Assembly (NCBI GenBank): GCA_905250075.1
Contig: CAJNOP010000025.1
Coordinates: forward strand, 1,798,318 to 1,862,317
Length of the DNA stretch: 64,000 bases
From: Rotaria sp. Silwood1
Taxonomy: Eukaryota; Rotifera; Eurotatoria; Philodinida; Philodinidae
Direction of reading: 5' to 3'
Shown: positions 37,689 to 49,718 of the stretch, piece by piece
Layout: every line of letters starts with the position of its first letter
Numbering within the stretch: the first letter of the stretch is position 1
Notes under the pieces: generated by a model
The model's database searches: none
What the model saw: the letters and a program-made list of their open reading frames with translations, nothing else
Told to the model about the DNA's origin: nothing
Translations under genes and position numbers: made by a program

Positions 37689-38307
37689 TTAGAGAGTATA
37701 GTTGCTGTTTTTGTGTGCTCGTACTTTTCCGTCTATGAGATACCATGATGAATAGTAGTGTTCGCGTTTTTCACATCCAGATGGATATACTTTATCGTGG
37801 AGAACTTGACCATTAACAAGATAACCTGACCACCATCCAAATGTGTCACCAGTAATGATTGAATGTTCACAGAGTGGAAGTGTTACTAGGTCATCACCCA
37901 TGAAAAATGTTTGTGGTGTAATGGAGATATTCGGTCGATCACGGAACAACTTTTTACAATAAGATTTATCATCACTGGCGACTATGAAATGAACATTTGA
38001 ATAGTGTGATGTGTAATATTCCATAGCCGTGAATAAATATTGATCTGACGAAGAAAAATGCACAGAAACAAAGTCTGAACGGCGTACATGAATACCAATC
38101 AATGTTGTCAAATTTGAATCCACTAATTGTTTTTTTGAATGACTGATGGTTTTCTAATAAAAACCGATGTTTCAAGCCAAACTTTTTTTCAAAAAGATCA
38201 ACAAATAATTTCGATTTTATTGAAATACGGCATAAAACAATAAAATAATTGACAAAAATGAATGATAAAATCCAAATTATCTTTTGTTGCATTGATTGAG
38301 TAATCAT
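37689..38307 (-). pseudogene. GT11 alpha-1,2-fucosyltransferase, truncated and frameshifted
   Basis: The C-terminal part has the three GT11 motifs in order: IGIHVRRSDF (motif I, GDP-fucose binding), FIVASDDKSYCKKLF (II) and LPLCEHSIITGDTFGWWSGY (III). The N terminus from ATG 38307 has a type II membrane anchor (IIWILSFIFVNYFIVLC), as in Golgi transferases. The two parts are in different frames, which meet at a run of seven A near 38133-38139. Only about 65 residues precede motif I, against about 160 in human FUT1, so a middle block is missing. A short intron ending at TTTTTATTAG could replace the frameshift explanation but would not restore the length. I call it a pseudogene with moderate confidence; it would transfer fucose to galactose if intact. 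Confidence 0.7.
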
Positions 38308-39210
38308 TAAAATCAAGAAATTTCAATTTTTTCTATTAAGTCACCTATAACAATCTATGTTCTATGAGGACCGAAACAAACGAAGAAAGTTCGAAAATAC
38401 AAGTACCTTAAACAGTAAACGAAATATAAAAAACATAAACATGTTTATGTCTGTATGTGGATGTGAGCAGCTGACTTTATTGTGTGTAATTATCTGCTCT
38501 CTCACTTTTTTCGGATTGATTATTCACACATGGTTTTTAAACTGTTCTTGTCATCTCTTATGACTATATGCTTTGTCTTTCTCTCTTTCATGACCATGTA
38601 TCGTGAGCTATCTTCATTATTCACTGTGATGACATCGATATATGTTTACTCTTTGATAAACACCTTTCCGGAATACCTGTTCTTCTACTCTAAGTTTTTT
38701 CTCTTCTTCCTGTTCTTTCTTCTACTAGCGCTATATATAAGAACAACCCATGTAATTCGAACCAGAGAAAAAACGGCGTTATTTTCAGGTAGTAGCAAAA
38801 ACTGGCACCATGCTTGCAATAAATCGATGGTAATTTCATGTTTTACTACTAGGATCAGGACACGAACCTACTGATCCATTGTCTTTTGAATCTAAGAATA
38901 AATCGAAACTATTATAGACAACAGATTTGTACAGTGAGTTTTGTTAATAAGAAATCTTCTTATTTTGTATATATTTATATATTGTAAGTTGTTTTTCGAT
39001 GAAATCTAACTATTATTCATACTTTTCTCAGAATCAGTTAGATTTCACTCAAAATTAGCTTATAATATATTAATATAAAAATTAAGAGAACTTCTTCTTA
39101 ACAAGACTCCAGAAACTAACTTGCTGTGTATAAGAATTGACATTTATTCTTCGACTAAAAATTGGTCTACATAAAAGAAAAAAATAGTCATTTATTTAGA
39201 TGAATATTTA
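38308..39210. other. Intergenic, no supported gene
   Basis: Plus-strand ORFs at 38357-38563 and 38482-38874 contain hydrophobic stretches but no domain or splice pattern, and I do not call them. Confidence 0.35.
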
Positions 39211-39212
39211 TA

Positions 39213-39890
39213 CAGGGTGTTTCGTTCGTTTTGAGTCTCGATAAAATTAGTTTATCTACGCACAGAGAACAATCTCTAACTGAATGTATTTTATATGAGC
39301 TTTGAGTCTTCGTGACAGCCTTTCAAATGACATACAATTCAATGATATCTTCTCTTCTAGTAATAAAAATACAAACATGTGAATATAATAATAAATTTTT
39401 TAAAATCAATCAACAATAAAAAGGTGTCCCATAATAGTTGATGATCAATTATTGATGACATTTTTCATACTTGTACTTGATATAGAAGGCTGAAATTTTT
39501 ATCACACATATATCTAATCAAGATCCTTTGTATTTGAAAGTTTGAGCCCTCTGACACTATAGCCACCGGCGAAATACAGCAATTTCGGTGCTCAATTTTT
39601 TTGAAATTTCAGCCTTCAACGTCAAGGAAAATTATGAAAAAATGTCACTTAATAACTTGTTATCGGTTATCATAGAACACCTTTTAATGTTGGTCGATTT
39701 CGAAAAATTTATTATTATATTCACATGTTTGTATTTTTATTACCAGAAGAGAAAATGTCATTGAGTTGTATGTCATTTGAAAGATCGTCACGAAGACTCA
39801 AAGCTCATATAAAATACATTCGATTAGGGATCGTTCTCTATGTGCAAATAAACTAATTTTATCGAGTCTCAAAACTAATGAAACATCCTG
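39213..39890. mobile_element. Long-palindrome MITE, Tc1/mariner-like, TA target duplication
   Basis: The ends are inverted: CAGGGTGTTTCGTTCGTTTT at 39213 and, on the minus strand from 39890, CAGGATGTTTCATTAGTTTT. Both are flanked by TA (39211-39212 and 39891-39892). The arms pair over about 290 bp each, including GAATATAATAATAAATTTTT and AAGGTGT..ATGACATTTTTTCAT, leaving a central loop of about 100 bp. There is no ORF. TA duplication and the CAGGRTGT end point to a non-autonomous Tc1/mariner-superfamily element. Confidence 0.82.
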
Positions 39891-39892
39891 TA

Positions 39893-40571
39893 TATTTTGA
39901 CACTTTCTTGACAGATGGTTTACTACGGTACTCAAGAAAACCGTCGGTGCACCATCGATATAATGGCGATGTCTTCAAGTACCACTGTATACCGATAGTA
40001 CTTCAAGTAAATGTATGGCATGGGAAGCATTTTATGTATCAGATGTATAATTTCGATATGATTAAAATAAATAATGAAGCATAACTCTATTCGCCTTGAT
40101 ACTTCTTCCATAAAAACTACCACAAACATCAATGTGGGTTTGAATGTAAATTTTGGTCGATTATATAAGCATATCCATGCATAGCAACAATCACAAGTAC
40201 TCTTACCCGGCGCAGACGATACACTTTAGTTTCACACACATCATCACTTAAACTCACACTTGTACCGACATCTGATGACCATTAATACACGCCAAATCCT
40301 ACCAACGTCAATCTGCACATCCATACCCTAAGCTATATGTCCTCACTTAAAACAATAGTTGGACAAACATTGAGATCCCATACCAAATCACATCCACCCC
40401 AAAATTATTAAGTGCTCACGTATATGTTAATAATACAATACAAAAAAAAAATACTATCCACGATGTGCTAATATTGGAATATATTAAATAGTGTTCAGAA
40501 CTGAGCATATTCAGTCAAGATGTTCTTATTTGAAATAAGTTATTTCTTAAATAAAGCCGCCACTAGTACAA
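39893..40571. other. Intergenic, no gene recognised
   Basis: Only shadow-length ORFs occur (for example 39932-40132 minus). No repeats were noted. Confidence 0.35.
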
Positions 40572-41753
40572 TTCGTCGCATATAAACGAGAACATACATT
40601 AATTGAATCAAGTGATTTAGTTTAGTATGTTATTTAATTAATCATCCTCTAAAGTATTTTCCATTACAGTCTACTGACTCTTTGTTGATAATACTTTTTT
40701 CCGCAAATAATGGTAGGAGTGTCAATTTACAATTTGTTTAACCTTAATTTAAATTAAATTTCAATTTAGAGAGATTTAAAATTTTGAAAAATTAAAATTT
40801 TTGAACGCGAAAGAGTTAAATTTTAATTAAATTTAAATTAAAAAAATTTTTTTTTCAATCCAATAAATTGTTTTAATCTGATTTAGTCATCGATATTTGG
40901 AAAATACAAGACTTAAGCAGTAATACATAAGAAGTAAGAGGAAAATCTGGTAATTAAGCTAAGAATGTGCTCATAGATATGAAAATTTCTGAATAGATAA
41001 TACATGATTTCTGAACTTCAATCTTCCATATAATAAAGATGCTCAAACACCCAAATTTATTAGCACAATTCGTAGAGGAAGGACTATTTTTATGTCTAGA
41101 AAACATTAAAAAAAGCTTGACTTGTAACACCTTCAATAAAGTCAAAATCAATTTGAATCATCTTTTCCTAAAATTTTCCCACTTTAAATTCAAAAAACTT
41201 AATTTAAATTTTCAAAAATTTATTTCTTGATTTAATATTTTTTTTAGATTTAAATGTGTTACCTCTAAATAATGATATCCTAAGAACACTAGTGTTATAA
41301 GATTTAAGACGATTATTTTTATTTAATGTTCTCAGCACCGAAAATCTGAAAACCATATTGAAAATTTTCGAAGCCACTTCATCTGCTGACCGAGCAGCTT
41401 TGCAAATTACAGAAAATAGTCGCAAAAAATACTGAATCAGGCATACACTCCAAGTAACAGCGAATTTTGCCTTCATTTCTTCTTGGTTTTTCTTAGCTGA
41501 AGATTTCTTCAGAAGTCATCTCCTGAAAGAACTTGAGTCTCATTTAGTAGCAGACTATTTGCACTTTAACTGAAGGATTTTGTAAGCAATATTTTTAGAA
41601 CTAAACTATTTGTTCCTTCGAAGTGTGTCATCTATCCAGCATTTAGACCTAATAACTCCATAGTAGAGCATACATTTACGTGATTAATTAAATAAAATAC
41701 TAAACTAAATCACTTAATTCAATTCATGTATGTTCTCGTTTATATGCGACGAA
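40572..41753. mobile_element. TIR-flanked element, about 1.2 kb, family unknown
   Basis: The left TIR (40572 to about 40648) begins TTCGTCGCATATAAACGAGA and continues with ACATACATTAATTGAATCAA. The right end (about 41678-41753) is its inverted copy with a few mismatches. The inside is AT-rich with smaller inverted words (AATTTAAATTAAATTT and its complements near 40750-40840 and 41190-41215) and no transposase ORF. I saw no target duplication. It sits directly upstream of the TAF5 pseudogene. Confidence 0.7.
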
Positions 41754-42002
41754 ATGATCCCGACGAATTGATCGGTCACCGTTCCGCAGTGCCTATCAGG
41801 TACGAATTAAAAACTTCATTCAGTATCAAGAATACGATTTGGTATTGCGTCCAGGCCCAAAAAATGTTGGACTGGACAGGCTCTATCACTGGTGCCAAAA
41901 GGTTTTGATGATTATTTTCTTATTTTTTATTTATCCAAAATAAATAGCTACTTCTGATTTTTCTTATTCTTTATTTGATAATAAATATTCAATAATATTT
42001 TT
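41754..42002 (+). other. Possible coding fragment, unidentified
   Basis: Frame +3 here reads VRIKNFIQYQEYDLVLRPG then KNVGLDRLYHWCQK, which looks like real protein sequence but has stops around it. It could be part of an upstream exon of the adjacent pseudogene or an unrelated fragment. I cannot assign it. Confidence 0.25.
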
Positions 42003-43216
42003 AGTTTTTATTTGCTCAATCTAATCGACGAGATCTACAACCATTACATCCACAAATTAATTATAATCGTTTTCCTCATAATATCGATTCAAATAATATA
42101 CCTCGTCTTGGTCTACATCAATTGCCATCAATATGTTTATTTACATTAAAAACTACAAAACAAATAATTAATTGTATAACTCTATCAAATGAGTGTCGTC
42201 TATTAGCTATTGGTTTTCAATCATCAGAAATTTTGATATGTTCATTAAATTCTAATAATAAATTGTATTCAATGAAATAAGCAAAAGATCTTCGTTATCT
42301 ACTTTCACATTCGAATATAAATAATACTCAAGAGAATATTCTTGTTACTACATCATGTTTACAAATACCAAACGAAACCTTAACTTATTGTATATACAGC
42401 TGATATATTTGCATTAGCATTTAAACCAAAGAAACAAACATATTTATTATTTGGTTCACAGGATTGTACAATACGTTTATGGCATTCATCTACTTGATCA
42501 TGTCTTGTTGTATATAAAATGCATTTTCAACGTATGCTCTATGGTAAATTTGATTTGAAAAAAGAAAACAACTTTCTAATCATTTTTTTTATTCTAGTAA
42601 CATTTGCTTCAATTGGTCATATATTTGCATCATGTAGTATCGATGGTCTTATTTGTTTATGAACAATTGATAAAACAAGTCCATTTCGAATTTAGCCTGA
42701 ATACGGTCGTAGTGGTCCAATTGATCTCGTTGAATTTCATCCAAATTCAAATTATTTAGCATCAGCACATAATGATGATACAATTCATTTATGGAATATT
42801 CATAATCAAAATTCACTTGTAAGAATTTTTCATGATCATCGTCATCAAATAAGTTCAATTCGTTTTTACCAAATGGACATTTTCTTGCATCTGATTGTTG
42901 GAATGGTGAAATTATTTTATGAAATATACAAAATAATCGTCAAATAACACATTTATTTTTTACATAAACAAGCTATTTCTTCAATTGAATTTAGTCCATT
43001 AACAGGTACTTTACTATTAATATGTAGTATTGATTCAACAATATCATTATGGAATTGTTTTATGATTACAAAACTTTATGATGAAACATTAACAGATACA
43101 ATTAATATGAATTCATCATCGAATAAAATACTTCTAAATGTATTTCAAACCAAAAATACCCCCCATATGTCATATATGATTTTGAAAAGGAAATATTCTT
43201 TATGCTATATGTTTAA
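42003..43216 (+). pseudogene. TAF5: TAF5 (TFIID subunit, WD40 part) pseudogene
   Basis: The order of motifs follows TAF5: LPSICLFTLKTTKQIINCIT (TAF5 has LPSVCFYT), then LLAIGFQSSEILICSLN, HIFASCSIDGLICL, HPNSNYLASAHNDDTIHLWN, FSPLTGTLLLICSIDSTISL, and near the end FQTKNTPHMSYMILKR where TAF5 has YMTKSTPVVHLHFTRR. Stops interrupt it, for example after KLYSMK, after GLICL (TGA) and in the following PEYGRSG exon (TAG), with shifts around 42380-42510 and 42880. A GT-AG intron (about 42543-42598) is kept, so it came from genomic duplication. The N-terminal NTD2/LisH part is absent. Confidence 0.82.
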
Positions 43217-43274
43217 ATGATGGATGAATAAAAAACAGATCACTTCATCATAACTACAGCAAGAAAGCGATAGA

Positions 43275-43475
43275 TTAACCTTGTTTAGTTTCATTATCGA
43301 AAACGAGTTGTTAGAATTAATTGCATTTCATGAACAATATCTCAGCATCACATCTAATGCTCATGAACTTCTTTTTTAACAATTCTCGATATTCTCAGTT
43401 TTAGGATATTTTCAAAAATTTTATGCTCAACGTTTAAAACTTGCAGCGAATAAAGATCAGATGTTAAAATAATTA
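43275..43475 (+). pseudogene. Unidentified coding remnant
   Basis: The frame reads FIIENELLELIAFHEQYLSI, NAHELLF, stop, then SVLGYFQKFYAQRLKLAANK followed by DQML. The sequence looks like a real helical protein with at least one stop. No family could be assigned. Confidence 0.35.
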
Positions 43476-43821
43476 TACTTATAATGTAAATGAACCTTTA
43501 TGAAAATTAAACAAGAGCTGATAGGTAAAGTTAATATTCATGATGTTCTTCTAACAGTTCTCTTTCAGAAATATCAGTTAACGGCAAGAACCAATGCTTT
43601 GTAGCTCTTTTCGTTCTTTCTGGACGTGAGTTCATCGATATCATATATATAAGAACAATGACTATCGAAGAAAATAATATAGAAGATAAAGGAAAAATAG
43701 CAGAATAAATGTTCATTTATGAACTAATTAGTCTATTCTTCATTGACATTATTTTTTTGTCACTGAAGTCATCCATTCATTTCATTGAATGTCATCGACG
43801 AACACAAATCAACAATGAACG

Positions 43822-44028
43822 CATATATATGTTGGCGTCCAAACTCGGATTCCTTCCAATCTCTGACTGGACGTAAATTCATCAGGCCAATCTGAGATTC
43901 GCTTAGGTCAATTTGAGATTCGCCTAGGCCAATCTGAGATTGGACGCTCAATTTTCAGGCGAATCTGAGATTACACGGAATCCGAGTATGGACGGAATCC
44001 GAGTATGGACGCTGACATATATATATAT
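43822..44028. mobile_element. Short palindromic element with GCGTCCAxACTCGGATTCC ends
   Basis: The left side at 43822-43857 reads GCATATATATGTTGGCGTCC then AAACTCGGATTCC. The right side is its inverted form, with the block GGAATCCGAGTATGGAC present twice (about 43978-44010). Between them are three or four copies of AATCTGAGATT, itself nearly palindromic. There is no ORF. It looks like a MITE of about 200 bp with subterminal repeats. Confidence 0.65.
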
Positions 44029-44060
44029 GCATCATGAGAGAAGTATTAGTCAAAATCAAT

Positions 44061-46103
44061 ATGAATCAGTGTAACATTAATCTTGATCTTCCTTCTGAAA
44101 TTCTACTTATCATTTTAAAAACCTTGATAACATGGACGTTCTTTATTCATTGTTTGATGTCAATAATCAACGACTTGTCAACATAACACAAGAAAATACT
44201 TTCACTAATACTCTCAATTTTGTATTTACAACATTAACTGATGATATTTTATCAATTTCTGATCCAATTATTGATCGATTCTTCATGAATATATTGCCAA
44301 GAATTCATTATAATGTTAAATCTCTTATTCTTAATTCATTATCTAGGGAACGTATTCTTGCTAGTGATTATCCTAATTTAAGTGAACTGAAAATCTTCAA
44401 TGTTAATGTTAAAGTTGCTTCACATTATTTTACAGGTAAATAACTTATATACTGATCTGAATAAAGACTTCGATAGACTAGGTAATATCTATTTTTTATT
44501 TAGTTGAATCACCATTTTGATGTATTCTTCAACGACAAATTACAGATCTTATCCTTGTATTTGAAAATAATTTTAATGAACTATCATGGACACATTATAT
44601 GACATATGTTTATGGATATATTTTGAAATTCTTCGAAAATCTAAATCATTTATCTATTATTCGATCATAACCGAAGTTTTTTCCACCTTTAGTACTTTGT
44701 GATTTATCTTTAACTACTTGTTACTCTTCAACTCTTTACAAATTATGTATTCATGTAATGTATTATCATGATCTTCTTGCTCTTACTTGATGTCCGTCTC
44801 AAACAATTAAATACATTGAATGTTGTTATTATTAAACAGGAATATAATCCAACGTATGTCTACAATATGGTAAGTTTAGACTTCATTACATTAATCTTTT
44901 TTGATGAGTTACTCGATGAAAATTTTCATGATTTAACTAATGGAAATAGTCATGTTTATCGGATGATACCATTTGTTTCCTATATATAAATTATATTTTC
45001 TTCATATATATAACTATAATGAATAATATTGACGTAAATTTTTTGAGTTGTCTCAGTATTTATTATTTCTTATCTGCTTGATATTTAAAAATACAATATA
45101 AGTATTTTAGTCACCATTGTAGAATATATATATATTATAAAATTGAAAAAATTTTAAAATAAATAAAATACTATTAGAGCTAGTTTTCAATCATTTATTT
45201 CGTGGAAACTTTCTTATTTTAATCGATAATGATACATTTCAATATTGATTTATATTTTCTAGAATCTATCTCATTTGAAATGTTTTTCTTTACAATATGA
45301 TTGTTCAAATGATGCATATGATGGTGAAATTTTACCTCTTTTACGTCGTATGTCAAATATTGAAGTATTAAACTTAAATCTTATTATTGATAGCCCAGTT
45401 TCTTTTATTGATGGTAAAAACATTTATAATGAAATTATTGCTCATATGCCACGACTTCATATATTCAACTTTTGTTTTTTAATTTTTTCTCGATTGGATC
45501 ATTTCGTTCATCATTTATCTAAAGATGATATTCTAAACTTTTGCTAACATTATAGATCAACAAGTGGAGTGTATGATCAAGTATCGACGTTTTCCTGATG
45601 TGAAATATCATTTATTTTCATTACCATTCATGTTTGATGGTCTCCAGTTTCTTGATAATACATTTCCAAATATTATTTTCAATCATGTTATAAGATTGGT
45701 GGTGGATGACAACATTCCATTCGAACATGAATTTTTCATGAGAATTGCTTGGTGTTTTCCTTTACTTAAAGTATTAACTGTTTATAATGCTACGTCACAG
45801 TCACCAATATTAAATTATAATGATAATCAATTATACCCAACAACTATTGAATATCCTTATCTTACTTCGCTTTATCTTTTATTGGTTCATGGTGATTATG
45901 TCAACCGATTTCTTAATGATAGAAAAACACATCTACCTCATCTAACCGTATTATCAGTAAATTACAATGATTTAAGAAACGTCACGAGAAACTTTACAAA
46001 CGATAGAATACGACTGAATTGTATACAATTGAAACAATTAAGTATAGGTCCTCAAAAAATTGCACATTCAGAAGATTTCTATGCTTATTTTCCTTTGTTG
46101 TAA
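44061..46103 (+). pseudogene. F-box/LRR-like pseudogene (family A)
   Basis: From ATG 44061 the sequence reads NLDLPSEILLIILK, the start of an F-box, and then changes frame at a run of A before NMDVLYSLFDVNNQRLV. The rest of exon 1 (to 44436) is open. The next part (about 44504-45000) has several stops. From 45263 it reads NLSHLKCFSLQYDCSNDAYD and SNIEVLNLNLIID, then shifts frame near 45540. It stays open to TAA at 46103 (FPNIIFNHVIRLVVDDN, LPHLTVLSVNYNDL). The gene resembles the F-box gene at 52768-53980 (shared LPxEILxxILKxLDxxxVLYSL). F-box proteins recruit substrates to SCF ubiquitin ligases; this copy cannot make a full protein. Confidence 0.8.
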
Positions 46104-46250
46104 CTTTACTTTTGTTTGGATTAGCTTAATAAAATGAATAACAAAAATACATTAACAATATTTTTGCAACCGAATCATACCGAACAACAATTATTAATTA
46201 TATATGCTGATTAACTCGGTAGGTTTTCGTTTTTCTGAGAAAAAATGTTC

Positions 46251-46547
46251 TCAAACGGTCAAGAGTGAAACGACGAGAAAGAAAAAATTTAGATATATTC
46301 GGTATTTTGCCATTATTCGTAAGATGCAATGAAATAATTCGATCAATGATTCTTGGAAGATATTTTTGACAAATAATGTCAAAATAAGATTTGCTGTCAA
46401 ATCAAAAATCGAGATCATAGGATCGAAAATGTATGAAAAGCAAGTTGTCAAAACGAGAATTGAGTCCAGAAGAAGCACAAATAAGATAAATAGCATGCAA
46501 ATATTCAAATCAATGAATAACTCGTTGGCTAAAGTTTCTGAAGTCAT
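46251..46547 (-). other. Hydrophobic ORF, 98 aa, unknown
   Basis: An ATG at 46547 starts a frame with two strong hydrophobic segments (CMLFILFVLLLDSILVL and IYLNFFFLVVSLLTV). No family is recognised and no flanking exon was found. It could be a small membrane protein or chance. Confidence 0.25.
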
Positions 46548-46789
46548 CTTAGTATTATTTTTTTATACATGGGATAGTTAGATTAGCAATTCATTTTCTT
46601 ATTTATTCAAAAGAAAAAATTAGTATCCATATACAATAATATAAAATATATAGCATAAACAGTTAAATTACTACCACCATAAATATATATGAGAATTAAC
46701 AAATTCAATAAAATAATCTTTACGTAAATTTTCAAATTTAATTAACATATCTAATTCTCGTAAACATATATTTTAGGTATTTCTTTAAT

Positions 46790-48535
46790 ACGTTAAAAAC
46801 AACAATTGACTTGTTTTAATATTAGTTTTTGACAATGAAAATGGTATAATTTGTTTAATTTCTTTTTTATTCATTCTCGTTTGAAAATATTGTAATGGAG
46901 GAAATGAATTTACTAGCATTTTAATTTCTTCCAATGTATATGTTTCACGGATATCTAGACGTTTGACATTTTTTACATCTAATATATGATAAAATTCTTC
47001 ATTTTTTTGAATTGATGTTGCCGTATTTTGACGAAAACATATTAAATCATATTTTAATGTATATAAATTTGGTGTAAAATGTAATAAATCAATTAATTCT
47101 TCGAAATGAAAATCGTAAAGTTCAATAACTAATTTAGTAATTTGTTTTAATGAAACAATTCGGTTAAGAGTTGTTGATATTGGATCATCAGATGTTTAAA
47201 AAGAATTTGTGTGTAATCGTTAATACAGTAACATTTGGAAAATGATTTATACAAGTATCTGATGCTGTATTACTACAAATATGAAGATGTTTAACCGAAT
47301 TTAAATTATTTTCTTGAAGATGTAAGCAAAGTTGTTCATCTAATTCCTAATAAAATATATAGTCTTTTCTTCTAGAAAAAAAGAAGAGAACTAATATAAA
47401 ATCGAATCAATCTATTTTTACCGATATGGATTTGTTGAATAAAATATTCCACTTTGAATAGTTTCTTGCCAATAATGTTGATGTGTAAAAAACCATTTTT
47501 TTTCAATATAAAATGACTAATTAGATTGATTAATTAAATCATGATATGTTACTTGATTAATTTGTTAAGAACCTTCATGACTTATATCAAATATACGTAA
47601 ATTTGGCATATCGGATACTAATAATTGTTCTTATTTTTTTGCATCTAAATATGTTGAATCAGCTTATGTTGTAAAACGTAAAACTTCGACATAATAAAAG
47701 AAATTGTTTATTAATGTTTTCAGCTGACTGAAAGAAGCTAAATCAAGTTCAAGTGAAATATATTTTAATTTTTTTAATGCGAGAGAATAGAATTCCATAT
47801 CTTTTAAATCAAATCCATTGAGATAATTAATTGAGAAATGTCGCAGTTGATGTAGATACGATAATAAATTATTAAATGATGGGAAACGAAAACGGTTATT
47901 AATAACAAGACATTCAATTGGACTAAATTTATCAGTAGATTTAAGTAATAATTGTACATCATCTTTTGATTCGAATTTAATTTTACAATATTTCAATTTA
48001 GGAAAACGAAATATACGAACATAAAACCAGAGTTGAATTTTGAATATAATCAGTAGTATTAATAGTTAATGAATGTTATTGTGGTAAAATAATTAAATGA
48101 TAAAAACTATTATTAAAATATTGTGCATTGATATTATCGAGAATTAATGTCCCATGTGATAAAAACCGACGGCTAACCACTACTTTTTTCCGGTTTACCG
48201 CTAAAGCTGATCCGATTTCTGTGACATGGGGTTTCAAGTTGAAGAAATGTTGAAATGAGCCATGGTTGTGAAAAAAACAATATCAACGCAGTAAATGGAT
48301 TTGATAATCGAAGAATATTTATTCGATGTATATTGAGAACAATTATATTTTTATAATACCATTCAAAATTTGATTGTGACACTGTTGAAATATTTATTTG
48401 AATTGGAACATTTGAATGCATAAGTGAATTTTTAAATGGTGTATTAAGATTGAAAAATCCTTCATAAATATGATAAATATCCATATATTCAAATATTTCA
48501 TAAAATACTTGATTTGCTAAATCTTCTAAACAAGA
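46790..48535 (-). pseudogene. F-box-like pseudogene (family B), with inserted MITE
   Basis: Reading on the minus strand: LANQVFYEIFEYMDIYHIYE (the F-box), FNLNTPFKNSLMHSNVPIQI, NIHRINILRLSNPFTALI and QLETL. An 80-bp element (48151-48230) follows, then the frame resumes ILDNINAQYFNNSFYHLIIL and breaks on a stop. Later pieces are SPIECLVINNRFRFPSFNNL (47664-47996), LDEQLCLHLQENNLNSVKHL and FHFEELIDLLHFTPNLYTLK near 47100. The order matches a second kind of bdelloid-type F-box gene, distinct from the copies at 44061 and 53980. Several stops and shifts make it non-functional. Confidence 0.8.
48151..48230. mobile_element. 80-bp mini-MITE with CCCATGT ends, inserted in a gene
   Basis: The element begins CCCATGTGATAAAAACCG and ends with the inverted form CGATTTCTGTGACATGGG. 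It is flanked by GT on both sides (48149-48150 and 48231-48232). Removing it and one GT joins the F-box reading frame exactly (QLETL to ILDNI), so the insertion boundaries are well defined. Confidence 0.8.
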
Positions 48536-49715
48536 TCTAAATCAAATAAAAGATAAGGATTTGATGATAAAATAGAGTGTAGATAACTGACTTGTTTAAA
48601 TTAATTAAAGAAAATAGAATTTATCAAATCTAAATATAAAGTCTTACTTTCATTTTTTAATTTTTGTTTGTTTTATTCGTAATAATGCTGGCTTGTCTCG
48701 TCTTGTTGTCTTTTTGTTCGCTCCATGTTCAGAAACAACGATAATGCTCATTGAGAATGACGACAATGAACAGACATAAACATGGAATACGTAAAAACAT
48801 GGAATAAGTAATTCGCTTTGATTTGATCTCCATATTACAAAGGAAAAATATTTGAACGAAAAGAAAATAGTAAACAAATCGAATATGATTCATCATTTCT
48901 ATCAAACTCTTTTCAGCTCGTTATTGTATTATAAATGATGAATTAATTGATCAATTTACTTTAATCTGATTAGTGACAAATAATTTTTTCGTTTCTAATC
49001 GATTGATAACCTATCCATCTGTTCAATCAATTGGTAAGACTATCAGTGCCGTTGTTATCAACTGCATTTACCTAATACAAATAATTGTCTTTTCTGCAAA
49101 TAATCCAAAATAAAATATCAATATTGATTAGTTGATCAAACAAAAGGTTACCTTTCAACTTAACATCAAAGTCAAGGAGATAGTTGTGTATTTCGCTTCA
49201 AAACAATCAAATTGTTGAAGTATTAAGAGGCTTTACCAAAAAGCACTTTTGAAAACTAGACGGTATATTTGTAGAAGTTCTACAGAATCTTTTATCAGAA
49301 TTTTTTTCTTAAAATGATTAGACTTTTCAAAAACATCATCTCATTTCAGTTAGCGATGTGACAGAGTATGAATCTACATTCTGCTGACCATTGTGTTTAT
49401 GTCATTTATTTGAATAATTTTGCAAACTACATTTTGTGTTTAAGATGCTTTATTAAATTACAAATGATAAAGATCCTTCATTTCGATTATATCATGATGC
49501 GTCCGAAACTTCTCTTGTGAGTATGTGACATATTGATTTTATGATATTATTGGTGACATAAAGCCAGAGCATGCTTATTGCACTTCTACTTTGACAATAA
49601 GGAATCATACCATAGTGTTGTAAAATTCCAATAGTTATTGTAATTTTCATATTTGATTTTCTTATCTCTTTTTCTTTAAAATAATCTTAGAATGTTTTCT
49701 CTATTTCCACATAGC
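48536..49715. other. Intergenic, no gene recognised
   Basis: A short minus-strand ORF (48650-48877) and AT-rich sequence only. Confidence 0.35.
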
Positions 49716-49718
49716 AGG

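Noticed and set aside
38756..38790. tRNA-like T-arm word (GGTTCGAAT on the minus strand)
   Set aside because: The flanking bases do not pair as a T stem, and no acceptor or anticodon stem was found.
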